Part shown: positions 46,537-56,322 of the stretch, piece by piece
How the letters are laid out: each line of letters starts with the position of its first letter
Position numbering within the stretch: the stretch's first letter is position 1
NCBI GenBank assembly: GCA_034509755.1
Contig: CM067559.1
Coordinates: 17,776,501-17,840,500, forward strand
Direction: 5' to 3'
From: Anisodus tanguticus
Lineage: Eukaryota > Streptophyta > Magnoliopsida > Solanales > Solanaceae
Length of the DNA stretch: 64,000 bases
Position numbers and translations under genes: made by a program
The notes under the pieces: generated by a model
Seen by the model: only the letters and a program-made list of their open reading frames with translations
The model's database searches: none
Told to the model about the DNA's origin: nothing

Positions 46537-47043
46537 AGAATTGTATCTTTTTGCATTGAATATTGGGAGGGGCTGCACTTTTTTTATTCTTCCTAGTCTT
46601 GTACGGTAAGTGTAAAGTTATTTTAGGGAGAGTACAACAATAATTTCCTTTTAATGGGATCCGTTGAATTGGTTTGGGGAATCCCAAGTCATATTATTTA
46701 TATTTCTATTATTATTTATCTTTTTTTCATCTTCTTTCATTATTTTTATTCTATTCTCAAGTCTCCTAAAACCCAAATATTCTACAGCAAAACTTACAAA
46801 ATATCAAGATTTATTTTTTGGTGTGTGCTTTCAAAAATTTCAAGCATTGCAAGAAGAAATCATTACATTGAAGCATGGCAACACTACTTCAATATTATTA
46901 TATCAACTTATCAAATTCTCGAGTCATGTTTTATTATTCTAACTTTATTTTATATTATTGAAAAATTGTCATTGTTAATATTATTACTTCATAAGTATAT
47001 ATTTTTTTATTTTAGTTATTATTAAATTTTATTCAATTTAAGT

Positions 47044-48767
47044 ATGTCAACTAAAAAATATGATTCCGGTTAAAAAGAGAGAAATAGAGAATTTAAAAAA
47101 TCTCAAAAAGGAGCCCTTGATATATTTTTTAACAAATAATGAAAATCTTGAATCGGAAAGTATGGGAGGATGTTCTTCAAATGAACAAGCAACTAATAGA
47201 GTTAGAGTTGGCTGATAATAACATCCAAGAAGAAAATCTAAAAGAAGTTACTGAGAAATCTGACATAGTTTCAGAAAATCAAGAACTCCTAAATAATTTA
47301 AATAATTGCATCCCTAAAAATATGTACGATCCAAGTCAACGAAATACTATATATACAAAATTGAGATCTTTTAGTAGAAAAAGGACCAATAAAAATAGCT
47401 GACATAAATTTTTCAAAGGATAATCTCTCAAGACATTTTTCTACAACACATTATATTTAAATATTGGCAAATGGAAAAAGACATGAAATAAAATGGTTAA
47501 TATACTCTAAAGATTTGGATACAGTTTTTTGTTTTTATTGTAAATTATTTAGTACAACTTCTAGTATTTGTAACAGTAAATTAGCTAGTTAGACCTGTCC
47601 AAAAGTCGGGTTGGGCCGGGCCGGGTGCCTTTTTTTCCCTGCTTGCCCGACCCTGACCCTATTTTTTAAAAAAACTTCTGACCCTGGCCCTGACCCTTCG
47701 GGGACCCTATGGTTCGGCCTTGACCTGTCGGAATTTTTTGGCTGGCCAGGGTCGGGTCGGACCTGGCCGGGTCGAGAAATTTTTTATTTTTTTATAAAAT
47801 TGAATTTTCAAAACTGAAATTGGCATTCACCCCTACATTACCACGAATTTTCGACGTTGAAATGTATTGTATATCGTGAGATTTGACTAAAGAAAAAGAA
47901 AATTAGAAACCAATTTGGGGAAAAACACAAATTGAAAACGGACGTTTTTCTAAAATTGACTGCGCCAAACCGCCTATGGCTGTTTGACCAGCCCTGTCTC
48001 AAAAAAATATGCAAAATAAAAAAAAATCAAATAAAACGAACATTCGCGCGCAGAGTTATAACCATTTAAAGTTTCACTAATTTACAATTACTCTCTCTCC
48101 CTACATTATGCTTCCGTGATATTAACAGAACGACTAATAATATAAATATATAATTAATAATCAGCTACCGTTTTTATCTTATTTTATGTCGAGCTCAATG
48201 TAGATTAGAGCAATACATATATTATAAAAACATGCATTATATCACTTATTAATGACAAAAATATATATAAGTACAAAATAAATATTAATGAAGAAAAAAT
48301 AATATATATTATATTAAAAATATATGCGGGTCGGGGTCGGGTCGAGGTCGGGCCGGGTCAGACGGGTAAAATGTTCTGACCCTGGCCCGACCCTGACCCT
48401 GGTCGGGTTCCCGCTTTTTCCGGTCAAGTGGCTCGCGGGTCAGCTATAAGCTAACCCTGACCCTGGTTTTTTCGGGTCGGGTCGGGTCGGGAAGGGCCGA
48501 GCGGGTCCCCGACCCGATGGACAGGTCTATAGCTAGTGAAGGTAATAATGATTGGAGAAATCTTAATGCTAAACTTAAAGATCATGAATTAACAAATGAA
48601 CATATTATTAACATGGTGTGTGGATTGATTTAGAAATGATATTGCACAAAAATAAAACAATAGATAAAGTTATGCAAAATCAAATTAATAGAGATAGAGC
48701 GCATTGAAAAAATATTTTAACAAGAATTATTGTCGTGGTCAAAACTCTTGAAAAAAATAATTTAGTG
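47044..48767 (+). pseudogene. ZMYM1/DUF4371-type (hAT-like transposase-derived) gene, broken
   Basis: Starts MSTKKYDSG at 47044. An early stop follows, then the N-terminal segment SQKGALDIFF, an acidic low-complexity stretch rich in Glu and Asn, and NCIPKNMYDPSQ. After that comes a TTF-type zinc-finger region with FCFYCKLF. Beyond the hAT insertion (47590-48529) it continues EGNNDWRNLNAKLKDHE and WIDLEM, and then HWKNILTRIIVVVKTLEKNN, the start of DUF4371, in broken frames. It ends where a LINE tail begins near 48768; the hAT catalytic and dimerisation regions are gone. Plants carry many such ZMYM1-like genes of transposase origin. Confidence 0.8.
47590..48529. mobile_element. non-autonomous hAT-type element, copy 2
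   Basis: 940 bp with the same TIRs as copy 1 (TAGACCTGTCC / GGACAGGTCTA) and the same internal sequence, flanked by the 8-bp duplication TAGCTAGT (47582-47589 and 48530-48537). Subterminal GGGTCGGG arrays are present at both ends but differ in repeat number from copy 1. Inserted between FCFYCKLF and DWRNL of the DUF4371 pseudogene. Confidence 0.92.
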
Positions 48768-49265
48768 TTTAGACGGGATATGGCGCAGGTGCAACTTACT
48801 GAGGGCATGACCTTAGATAGGGGGTTATGGAGGACACGAATTAGGGTAGAAGAGTAGTAGGTACTCGAGCGTAGTCCTACTTATGCGTATAAATTGATAG
48901 TTGTAGTGTTATTAATGTAGGCCCGATTCGCCTATCACATTTATAGGCACATTATTGATTTATAATCCACTGTAGTTTGATTTCTGCTGCTATGTGTTCT
49001 TTAGTGTATTTTGTTTAGCTTATTTAGTTGTGTTAGCTACTGCTCCCTTTTGTTCGAATGCACTTTATATTGTTTTAATTCCTTATCTGAGTCTGACCGT
49101 TTCTCTTCCTTTGTTTTGATTGTCTTGCTTGCGATTATGCTTTGTCTTAAGTCGAGGGTCTCCCGGAAACAGCCGCTCTACCTACCAAGGTAGAAGTAAG
49201 GTCTGTGTACACTCTATCCTCCCCAGACCCCACGGTGTGGTATCTCACTGGGTATGTTGTTGTTG
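48768..49265 (+). mobile_element. 5'-truncated RTE LINE tail
   Basis: Begins at about AGACGGGATATGGCGCAG and is homologous to 7040-7508 of the first LINE: the last ~25 codons of the ORF, the 3' UTR with GTCGAGGGTCTC, and the GGGTATGTTGTTGTTG end. No clear TSD, so the left boundary is approximate. Ends the DUF4371 pseudogene. Confidence 0.82.
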
Positions 49266-49399
49266 TACATGGATGACAAATTTGAAAATTTGATGTAAAC
49301 TCACAAATTACAATATCTGCTACTATTCATCTCCAGTTGAAACATCTAAACACCTATTCCCCCCTGTCTTCTCTTACCTTCAAATGGTTGTGTCTAAGG

Positions 49400-49556
49400 C
49401 AGCCTGCATACCCATCTATTCTATTAGGTACATGCATCATCCCTCTACTGAGATTCGAACCCTGGCGTCCTATGGTCCTCATTCCAGTTTCATTGACCGC
49501 TAGACTGCATCCTTTGGTGTGGTGAGCTATTACAATAGGAACCACCCCGTAAGGGT
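49400..49556 (-). mobile_element. tRNA-derived SINE fragment, minus strand
   Basis: The minus strand reads a box A-like region near GCAGTCTAGCGGTCAATG, then GGGTTCGAATCTC (box B), as in SolS-type SINEs. Too irregular to be a tRNA gene. Ends not defined. Confidence 0.55.
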
Positions 49557-49602
49557 GCACCACGATAGATGAAACTACATTATCATGTTGTGGAGTGCTT
49601 AT

Positions 49603-49635
49603 TCAGTTCTTCATGCCTTTGTGCTGCCAACATTA
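49603..49635 (-). pseudogene. detached tail of the EFFECTOR OF TRANSCRIPTION gene
   Basis: On the minus strand, after the duplicated TAATG, codons read C-W-Q-H-K-G-M-K-N-stop. This matches the end of the Cys/His repeat (C-x2-H-K-G-M) that breaks off at 56283 on the other side of copia F. It is the last ~10 codons of that gene, displaced 6.6 kb by the insertion. Confidence 0.75.
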
Positions 49636-50551
49636 TGTTGAAAATTTACTAATGTGGAATTAAGTATATCCCATTATTTATGACTCAAACAATTGGGGCC
49701 CCGCACGTCGAAAACGTCGTTTCCACACATGTGCACTCGTAGTGCCAAGTATCGCAAATTTCATTAGTGAAAGAGATATTGGTACGTATGTAATATGTTT
49801 GAGACATAGAATGATGAACGGTTATTGGCCAAATGACAAAGTATTCCACGTTGGTAAACGAAGGAAGAAGTGTACGAAGTGTAAGATGAAACGAGTCAAA
49901 AATCGCCGCGGAGATCTGAAGGGCCGTGGCGCCACACCGTCGGAGCCGCGGCGCCGGAGCACCGCGGCGCTAATTCACAGAGACGCGGCGCTTCGGAGGC
50001 AGAATGCTGCGACGGGAAGTTGGAAAGTTCTGACCTTTGGGCTGGTTTTGAAGCATTCAATCTCTATTACTTGGCACATGAATTCAGCCATTATTTGACT
50101 AAATGTAACCCCTCTCAATAAGTGTCATTACATGGCTATTGAAGGTCATTAGTTGGTTAGTTGAAGGGACATCTCACTACACTATAAATTGAGGCATTTG
50201 ACTCAATTGTTGAAGACAACACTACACTTAGAAATATCTACAGAATTTCTGATTTCATCTTCTTCCTCTATAGCAAGTCTACCACACTCTTTTTCAAGAG
50301 TAACACTTGAGTTTCCTTTGCTCAATTGTTAAGTTGTTGTTGTATCTTAGGAGACTACTGCCCGACAACGTAAAAGGAGATATACGGGGCAATCTTGTCT
50401 TAAAGACAGAGTGTTATCACTCGACTCAGCAAATCATACAAAGAGTTTGTTCCATTCTTGATTTCCAGTTTTATTGTAATCTTTGGTTTATCCTTTCTAG
50501 CAATTGTAATATTTACTTACTTCCCGTTCCCTGCAATTGTTGTATCCCACA
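49636..50551 (+). repeat. 5' LTR of copia F
   Basis: 916 bp, TGTTGAAAATTTAC ... GTATCCCACA. Contains a GC-rich island at about 49905-50005 with repeated CCGCGGCGC motifs. The R/U5-like part shares TTGTCTTAAAGACAGAG with the other LTRs of the family. Confidence 0.93.
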
Positions 50552-50597
50552 ATTTTAAGACAAGATTTGTTGTAAGTACTTAGAAAGATGATCGAAA

Positions 50598-51560
50598 AAT
50601 AACAACTCGCTTCTGATTCTGCTACCGCTGCTACTCAAGGCAACACCTCTGCCCTCCCCACTGCTCAAGGCACACCCAATGCCTTTGTAGTTGCTCAAGG
50701 CTCAACCAACGCCTTTTCTGCTGCTCAAGGGAACGCTCCAGTTCCTCTACCCGCTAGATTCCATCATGAACGCCTAGAAAAGTTCATGGGCTCCAATTTC
50801 AAGAGATGGCAACAGAAGATGCTTTTTTATCTGACTGTTATGATAATGGCTCGTTTCCTAACAGAAGATCCTCCACAAGCTGGAGATGAAATAGACCATT
50901 CGCCTACTGAAACGGCTGAAGGGGCCAAGGTATCCATGTCATTAATGGCATGAAAATGGTTCTTGATGCATGGAGTCATAGTGATTTCATGTGTAAGAAC
51001 TATATTTTGAACTGCTTGTCAGACCCTCTCTACACGGTGTATTGCACCGTTGGCACCGACAAAGAGTTATGGGAGAAGCTGCAAAAGAAGTACAACGCAC
51101 AAGATGCAGGTACTAAGAAATTCATCGTTGGTAAATTTCTGAAATTTCAAACGGTGGTTAGTAAAACAGTGATGTCCCAAGTCCAGAAATTCCAAATGAT
51201 TCTACATCACCTGGATTTGGAAAGTATGAAACCAAATTAGCAGTTTTTGGTTGCATCACTGATTGAAAAGTTATCTCCTTCGTGGAATGAGTTTATGAGT
51301 TACTTAAAACTCAAGACAAAGGAGATGACATTTGAAGAACTTATTATCAAACTCCAAATTCAGGAAGATAATAAGAAGGCCTTGCCTAGGGATAAACAAC
51401 CCTCTTGAGGTAAAGGCAAACTGGCTGAGGCCAAAGGGAACCCAAGCAAGAAGCGCAAGTTCCGAGAAAAGACGGCAAGACCCAAGCAGCGGAGAAGTTC
51501 AAAGGAAACTGTCACCACTGTGGGAAACCTGGTCACATGATCAAGGACTGCCGCAAGCTC
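50598..51560 (+). pseudogene. gag of copia F
   Basis: Starts in frame after a TAA at about 50593. The N terminus has four 10-residue repeats containing AQG (30-nt period, 50631-50730), then KFMGSNFKRWQQKMLFYL (the DUF4219/UBN2 start). 50950-51240 is open (ELWEKLQKKYNAQDAG). A stop and frameshifts follow, then a zinc knuckle CHHCGKPGHMIKDC near 51512-51553, with all four metal ligands present. Confidence 0.85.
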
Positions 51561-52150
51561 AAAACTGAGCAACAAGAGAAGGCCAAGGCTAAGGGCAAGG
51601 CACATGTTAACGTCGTCAAAGACAGGATTCTGGACGACATGATTGAAGAGTTCTCAGCGGTGGTGCTTGAAGCAAACCTTGTTGAGAATCTCATGCAGTG
51701 GTGGATGAACACATGTGCTACAAGACACATCTGTTCCAATAGAGATGCCTTCTCCACTTATACACCAGTTACTAATAAGAAGTTGTTCATGGGTAACAAC
51801 GCTTTTTCTGACGTGCTGGGGGTAGGAAAGGTAGTCCTAAAGATGACTTCTGGAAAGGAGCTAACTCTTAAGGAGGTGATGCATGTTCTTGAGATTAGGA
51901 GAAATTTAATTTCAGGTCATTTATTGGCTAATGTTGGTTTTAGGCTAGTGTTTGAGCCCAATAAATTTGTAATCACCAAGAATGGAACGTTTGTGGGAAG
52001 GGGCTTCGTCTGTGAAGGCCTCTTCAAAGTTAACGCCATGTTTGTATTACGTGCAAGCAATAATATTGAAGCTTATTCTTACTTGCTTGAGTCCTCTAAT
52101 TTATGGCATCATAAATTAGGACATATTAACTACAAGTCCATCTAAAGGTA
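51561..52150 (+). pseudogene. protease region of copia F
   Basis: The frame from 51537 to 52145 contains NTCATRHICSN at the place of the protease active site DTGATRH, so the catalytic Asp has become Asn and Gly has become Cys. Then LTLKEVMHVLEIRRNLISG and the GAG-pre-integrase start LWHHKLGHINYKS, where the frame ends. Confidence 0.85.
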
Positions 52151-52153
52151 AAG

Positions 52154-52790
52154 TTGGAGTTGTTGTCGTCTATCGACGTAAACCTTCAACATAAGTGTGA
52201 GGTGTGCCTAGAGGCAAAACTCACAAAGGTTCCTTTTCGATCCGTCGAAAGGAATACCACTCCTCTAGAACTTATTCACACAGACATATGTGGTTTAAAG
52301 TTTACACAAACTAGAGGGAGAACAAGTACTTTGTGACATTCATTGATGATAGCACAAGGTATTGTTACCTTTACTTGTTGAAAAGTAAAGATGAAGCGTT
52401 CCGACGTTACAAAGCAGAAGTTGAGAACCAACTAAGCACGCGGATTAAATCCATTCGTAGCGATAGAGGGGGAGAATATGTAGCGCCATTTGAGGAATAT
52501 TATGCCGAATCGAGCATTGTTCATCAAACGACGACTCCATATTCACCTCAGTCGAACGGTGTGGCGGAACGTAAGAACCGCACATTGAAGGAAATGATGA
52601 ATGTCTTGCTCATCAATTCCGATCTTCCCCAAAACATGTGAGGATAAGCCGTCCTTACCGCTAATACGATTCTTAATAGAGTCCCACATAAGGGTAAGGA
52701 CAAAACTCCATATGAATCATGGAAGGGAAAGAAACCCACCTATAAATATTTAAAGGTGTGGGGGTTGTTTGGCAAAGGTCGAAGTACCCA
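52154..52790 (+). pseudogene. integrase of copia F
   Basis: Zinc-domain cysteines (CEVC) and LELIHTDICG at 52154-52336; core at 52333-52641 with MTFIDDSTRYCYLYLL, SDRGGEY and SPQSNGVAERKNRTLKE, so the D,D,E catalytic residues are visible. Interrupted by small shifts; a TGA at 52639 replaces Trp. Confidence 0.88.
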
Positions 52791-54750
52791 AGCCAAAGCA
52801 GGTCAAGATTGGGCCTAAGACTGTAGATTGCATTTTCATCGGATATGCAAATAACAGTAGTGCTTATCGTTTCTTAGTGCATAAGTCAGATATTCCAGAT
52901 ATCCACGGGGGTACAATCACGGAATCAAGAAATGCTCAATTCTCTGAGGATACTTTTCCTAGAAATGAAAAAGACATAACCTCTCGCAAACGAAGTTATG
53001 AACAAATCTCTCAGGAACCGGGAGTCGTTGACTGCCCAGATCTAGATGGTTCAGATCTAGTAGACTTCGAAGTGGCTGAATATCCGGAATCTAGTGTTCC
53101 AAATTCTCAGAACTTGGAGACTCCAGAAATGGAACCAATGCGAAGTAAAAGGGCCAGGAAGGATAAATCCTTCGGTCCTGACTTTGTAGCTTATATGGTG
53201 GATGATGAACCAAGGACAATTGCTGAAGCATTGTCAACTCCAGAGGCACCGCTCTGGAAAGAAGCTATTGAGAGTGAAATAGACTTCATTCTGCATAAGC
53301 ATACTTGGGAGTTGGTTGATCTTCTTCCGGGAAATAAACTGTTGGGTTGTAAATTGATACTCAAACGGAAGTATAAAGCAGATGGGTCTATAGATAAGTA
53401 CAAGGCCAGGTTGGAAGTCAAGGGCTATCGACAGAAAGAAGGCCTTGACTATTTTGACACGTACTCCCCGGTGTCTAGGATGATGTCCATACAAGTATTC
53501 ATTGTGATCGCAGCGTTGCGTGACCTTGAGATACATCAAATGGATGTCAAGACAGTCTTCCTAAATGGTGATTTGAAAGAAGAAATTTATATGGAACGAC
53601 CCAAGGGGTATGTGGTTCCAGGGCAAGAGAAGAAAGTCTGTTGGCTTGTCAAATCTCTGTACGGGCTGAAACAAACCCCGAAGCAATGACACGAAAAAAT
53701 TGATAGTACTCTACTATCGAAGGGTTTCGCCATTAATGAGTGTAAAAAATGTGTCTACGTAAAAGGTAACTCTGACTCGTTCGTCATGATATACTTGTAC
53801 GTAGATGACATGTTGATCATAGGGAGCAGTCCTAGCTTGATTCTAGAGACTAAGAACATGTTGAAACAGTGCTTCGACATGAAGGATATGGGTATCACAG
53901 ATATCATCTTAGGGATAAAGATCTCTAAAACGTCTGACGGACTGGTCTTATCTCAGTCTCACTACATCGAGGATGTGTTGAGAAAGTTCGAGATGTTTGA
54001 CAGTTCGCCTATGAAGTCACCAATGGATAGAAATCAAAATCTTGATAAAAATCGTGGTGCACCCGTATGTCAGGAGCGATATGCATAGGTGATTGGGAGT
54101 TTGATTTACATAACAAAGTGCACCCGATCTGATATTGCTTATGCAGTCAACAAGTTGGCTAGGTTTACCCGTAATTCGAATAATGATCATTGGAAGGCGT
54201 TGAATCGGGTACTACGATACCTGAAATACACTCTAACTTACGGGTTGCATTATTCGAGATATCCAACTGTACTAGAGGGGTACATTGATGCAAACTAAAT
54301 ATCCGATATAGAGAACACCAAGTCCACCAGTGGGTATGTATTTACAATTGGTGGTGGGGCTGTGTCTTGAAAATCCTCTAAGCAAACTTGCATCGCCCGA
54401 TCCACGATGGAATCGAGTTTATCGCTTTAGACAAAGCAGGAGAAGAAGCTGAGTGGCTTCACGACTTCTTAGAGGATGTTCCTTGTTGGGACAAACCCGT
54501 ACCTTCTGTAATGATCCACTGCGACAGTCAGTCAGCTCTAGAAATGGCACGGAGTTCTATGTACAACGGTAAGTCTCGTCATATTCAACGGAGACATAAG
54601 ACCGTTAGGCAACTGATCACCACAGGTACAATATCCATTGATTACATAAAATCAAAAGATAATATAGCGGACCCACTGACAAAGGGCTTACCCAAGGATC
54701 AGATGTTCTGCCTGTCTAGGGGAATGGGCTTAAAACCCAAGGTATAAAGG
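52769..54750 (+). pseudogene. reverse transcriptase and RNase H of copia F
   Basis: 52769-53689 is open: VGPKTVDC-like linker, TWELVDLLPGNKLLGCK, YFDTYSPVSRM, MDVKTVFLNGDLKEEIYMER, KSLYGLKQTPKQ, ending at TGA where Trp is expected. The catalytic YVDD lies near 53801-53812. A TAG at 54086 replaces Gln (YAQVIGS). RNase H fragments follow, with ESEF-like and IADPLTKGLPK blocks at 54388-54747 and two more stops near 54297 and 54368. Confidence 0.88.
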
Positions 54751-55376
54751 ACCAATACGGTTGTAACCCAACCTTACTGACTGGAGATCCTAGGAATTAG
54801 GTTCAATGGGAAAACTAAGCTGTAAAGGTTCAGTTGATCCCTTCGGTGGAAGCATGAGCACTTCGGATAGTGATTTCTGTAAAGAAACACCAAATCCAAA
54901 GTCGTTCCCGCGATAGACTATAAGTGATATCTGCAGTGTGGGTGAAGGTTAAGTTTCAAAAACCTTTAATGATCATCACCGGTTGAGGTTAAGTTTGGGG
55001 AAACTTTTAATGGTTCATAACACTTGTAAAGTGGGGTATAGCAGGATACCTTGTAGGAGACCACCTATTTAAGTGCGAGGAAAAGCCGCCTCAAATGAAC
55101 GCACTTAAGAATCCAAGAAGTGTCCATGGCCACAATGGACAAAACATTACGAAGAACAGAGTAAGGAAAGTTGTTGTGTTGGTACCGTTTACTTGACTTA
55201 CACTAAACACTGACGGTTCAAGACATCACGTTTACCGTGCAGTAAGTAAGTCCGATGGTATTCAACTATGGAAGGTTCAAAGTGAAAGCTACCTATCCAA
55301 ATGCAACATCGGTCCGCTGAAAGATTACCGGAAAAAGCACCATGTGAGTGCGCCAAAATCTCTTTCAAGAGGGAAT

Positions 55377-56277
55377 TGTTGAAAATTTACTAATGTGGAA
55401 TGAAGTATATCCCATTATTTATGACTCAAACAATTGGCGCCCCGCACGTCGAAAACATCATTTTCACACACGTGCACTCGTAGTGCCAAGTATCGCAAAT
55501 TTCATTAGTGAAAGAGATATTGGTACGTATGTAATACGTTTGAGACATAGAATGATGGACGGTTATTGGCCAAATGACAAAGTATTCCACGTTGGTAAAC
55601 GAAGGAAGAAGTGTAAGATGAAATGAGTCAGAAATCGCTGCGGAGCCGTCAAGGGCCGCGGCGCGGCGCTAATTGGTTGGCCAGTCACTGGAGCCGCGGC
55701 GCTAATTCACATAGTCGCGGCACTTCGGAGGCAGAATGCTGCGATGAAAAGTTGAAAAGTTCTGACCTTTGGGCTAGTTTTGGAGCATTTAATCTCCATT
55801 ACTTGGCATATGAATTTAGCTATTATTTGGCTGAATGTAGCCCCTCTCAATAAGTGTCATTACATGGCTATTGAAGGCCATTAGTTGGCTAGTTGAAGGG
55901 ACATCTCACTACACTATAAATTGAGGCATTTGACTCAATTGTTGAAGACAACACTACACTTAGAAATATCTACAGAATTTCTAATTTCATCTTCTTCCTC
56001 TCTAGCAAGTCTACTACACTCTTCTTCAAGAGTAATACTTGAGTTTCCTTTGCTCAAACAAGTTGTTGTATCTTGGGAGACTATTGCCCGACAACGTAAA
56101 AGGAGATATACGGGGCAATCTTGTCTTAAAGACAGAGTGTCATCACTCGACTCAACAAATCATACAAGGAGTTTGTTCCATTTTTTATTTCCAGTTTTAT
56201 TGTAATCTTTGGTTTATCCTTTCTAGCAATTGTAATATTTACTTACTTCCCGTTCCCTGCAATTGTTGTATCCCACA
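55377..56277 (+). repeat. 3' LTR of copia F
   Basis: 901 bp, very similar to the 5' LTR except in the GC-rich island (55635-55725), where the arrangement of CCGCGGCGC units differs. Followed by the CATTA duplication. Confidence 0.93.
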
Positions 56278-56322
56278 CATTATTTATTACCTTCCGAAGG
56301 TTTCCTTTTGCAAAAAGAACCA

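Larger units (their letters stand above)
49636..56277 (+). mobile_element. Ty1/copia LTR retrotransposon F, full-length
   Basis: 6642 bp with LTRs 49636-50551 and 55377-56277 and the TSD CATTA at 49631-49635 and 56278-56282. It carries all copia domains, with the main frame broken by several stops. Of the TNT1-94-annotated type common in asterids; same family as E and the solo LTR at 62031. Its target was the last exon of the ET-like gene. Confidence 0.95.

Noticed and set aside
46654..47025. 123-codon frame resembling a multi-pass membrane protein
   Set aside because: Ile/Phe/Tyr richness is what very AT-rich DNA encodes by chance; no motif and no conserved neighbour frame.
49430..49530. 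tRNA gene on the minus strand
   Set aside because: Box B is good, but the sequence does not close a cloverleaf; matches the SolS SINE pattern instead.
50307..50558. 83-codon frame in the F LTR, repeated at 56039
   Set aside because: Inside LTRs and conserved only because the LTRs are copies of each other.
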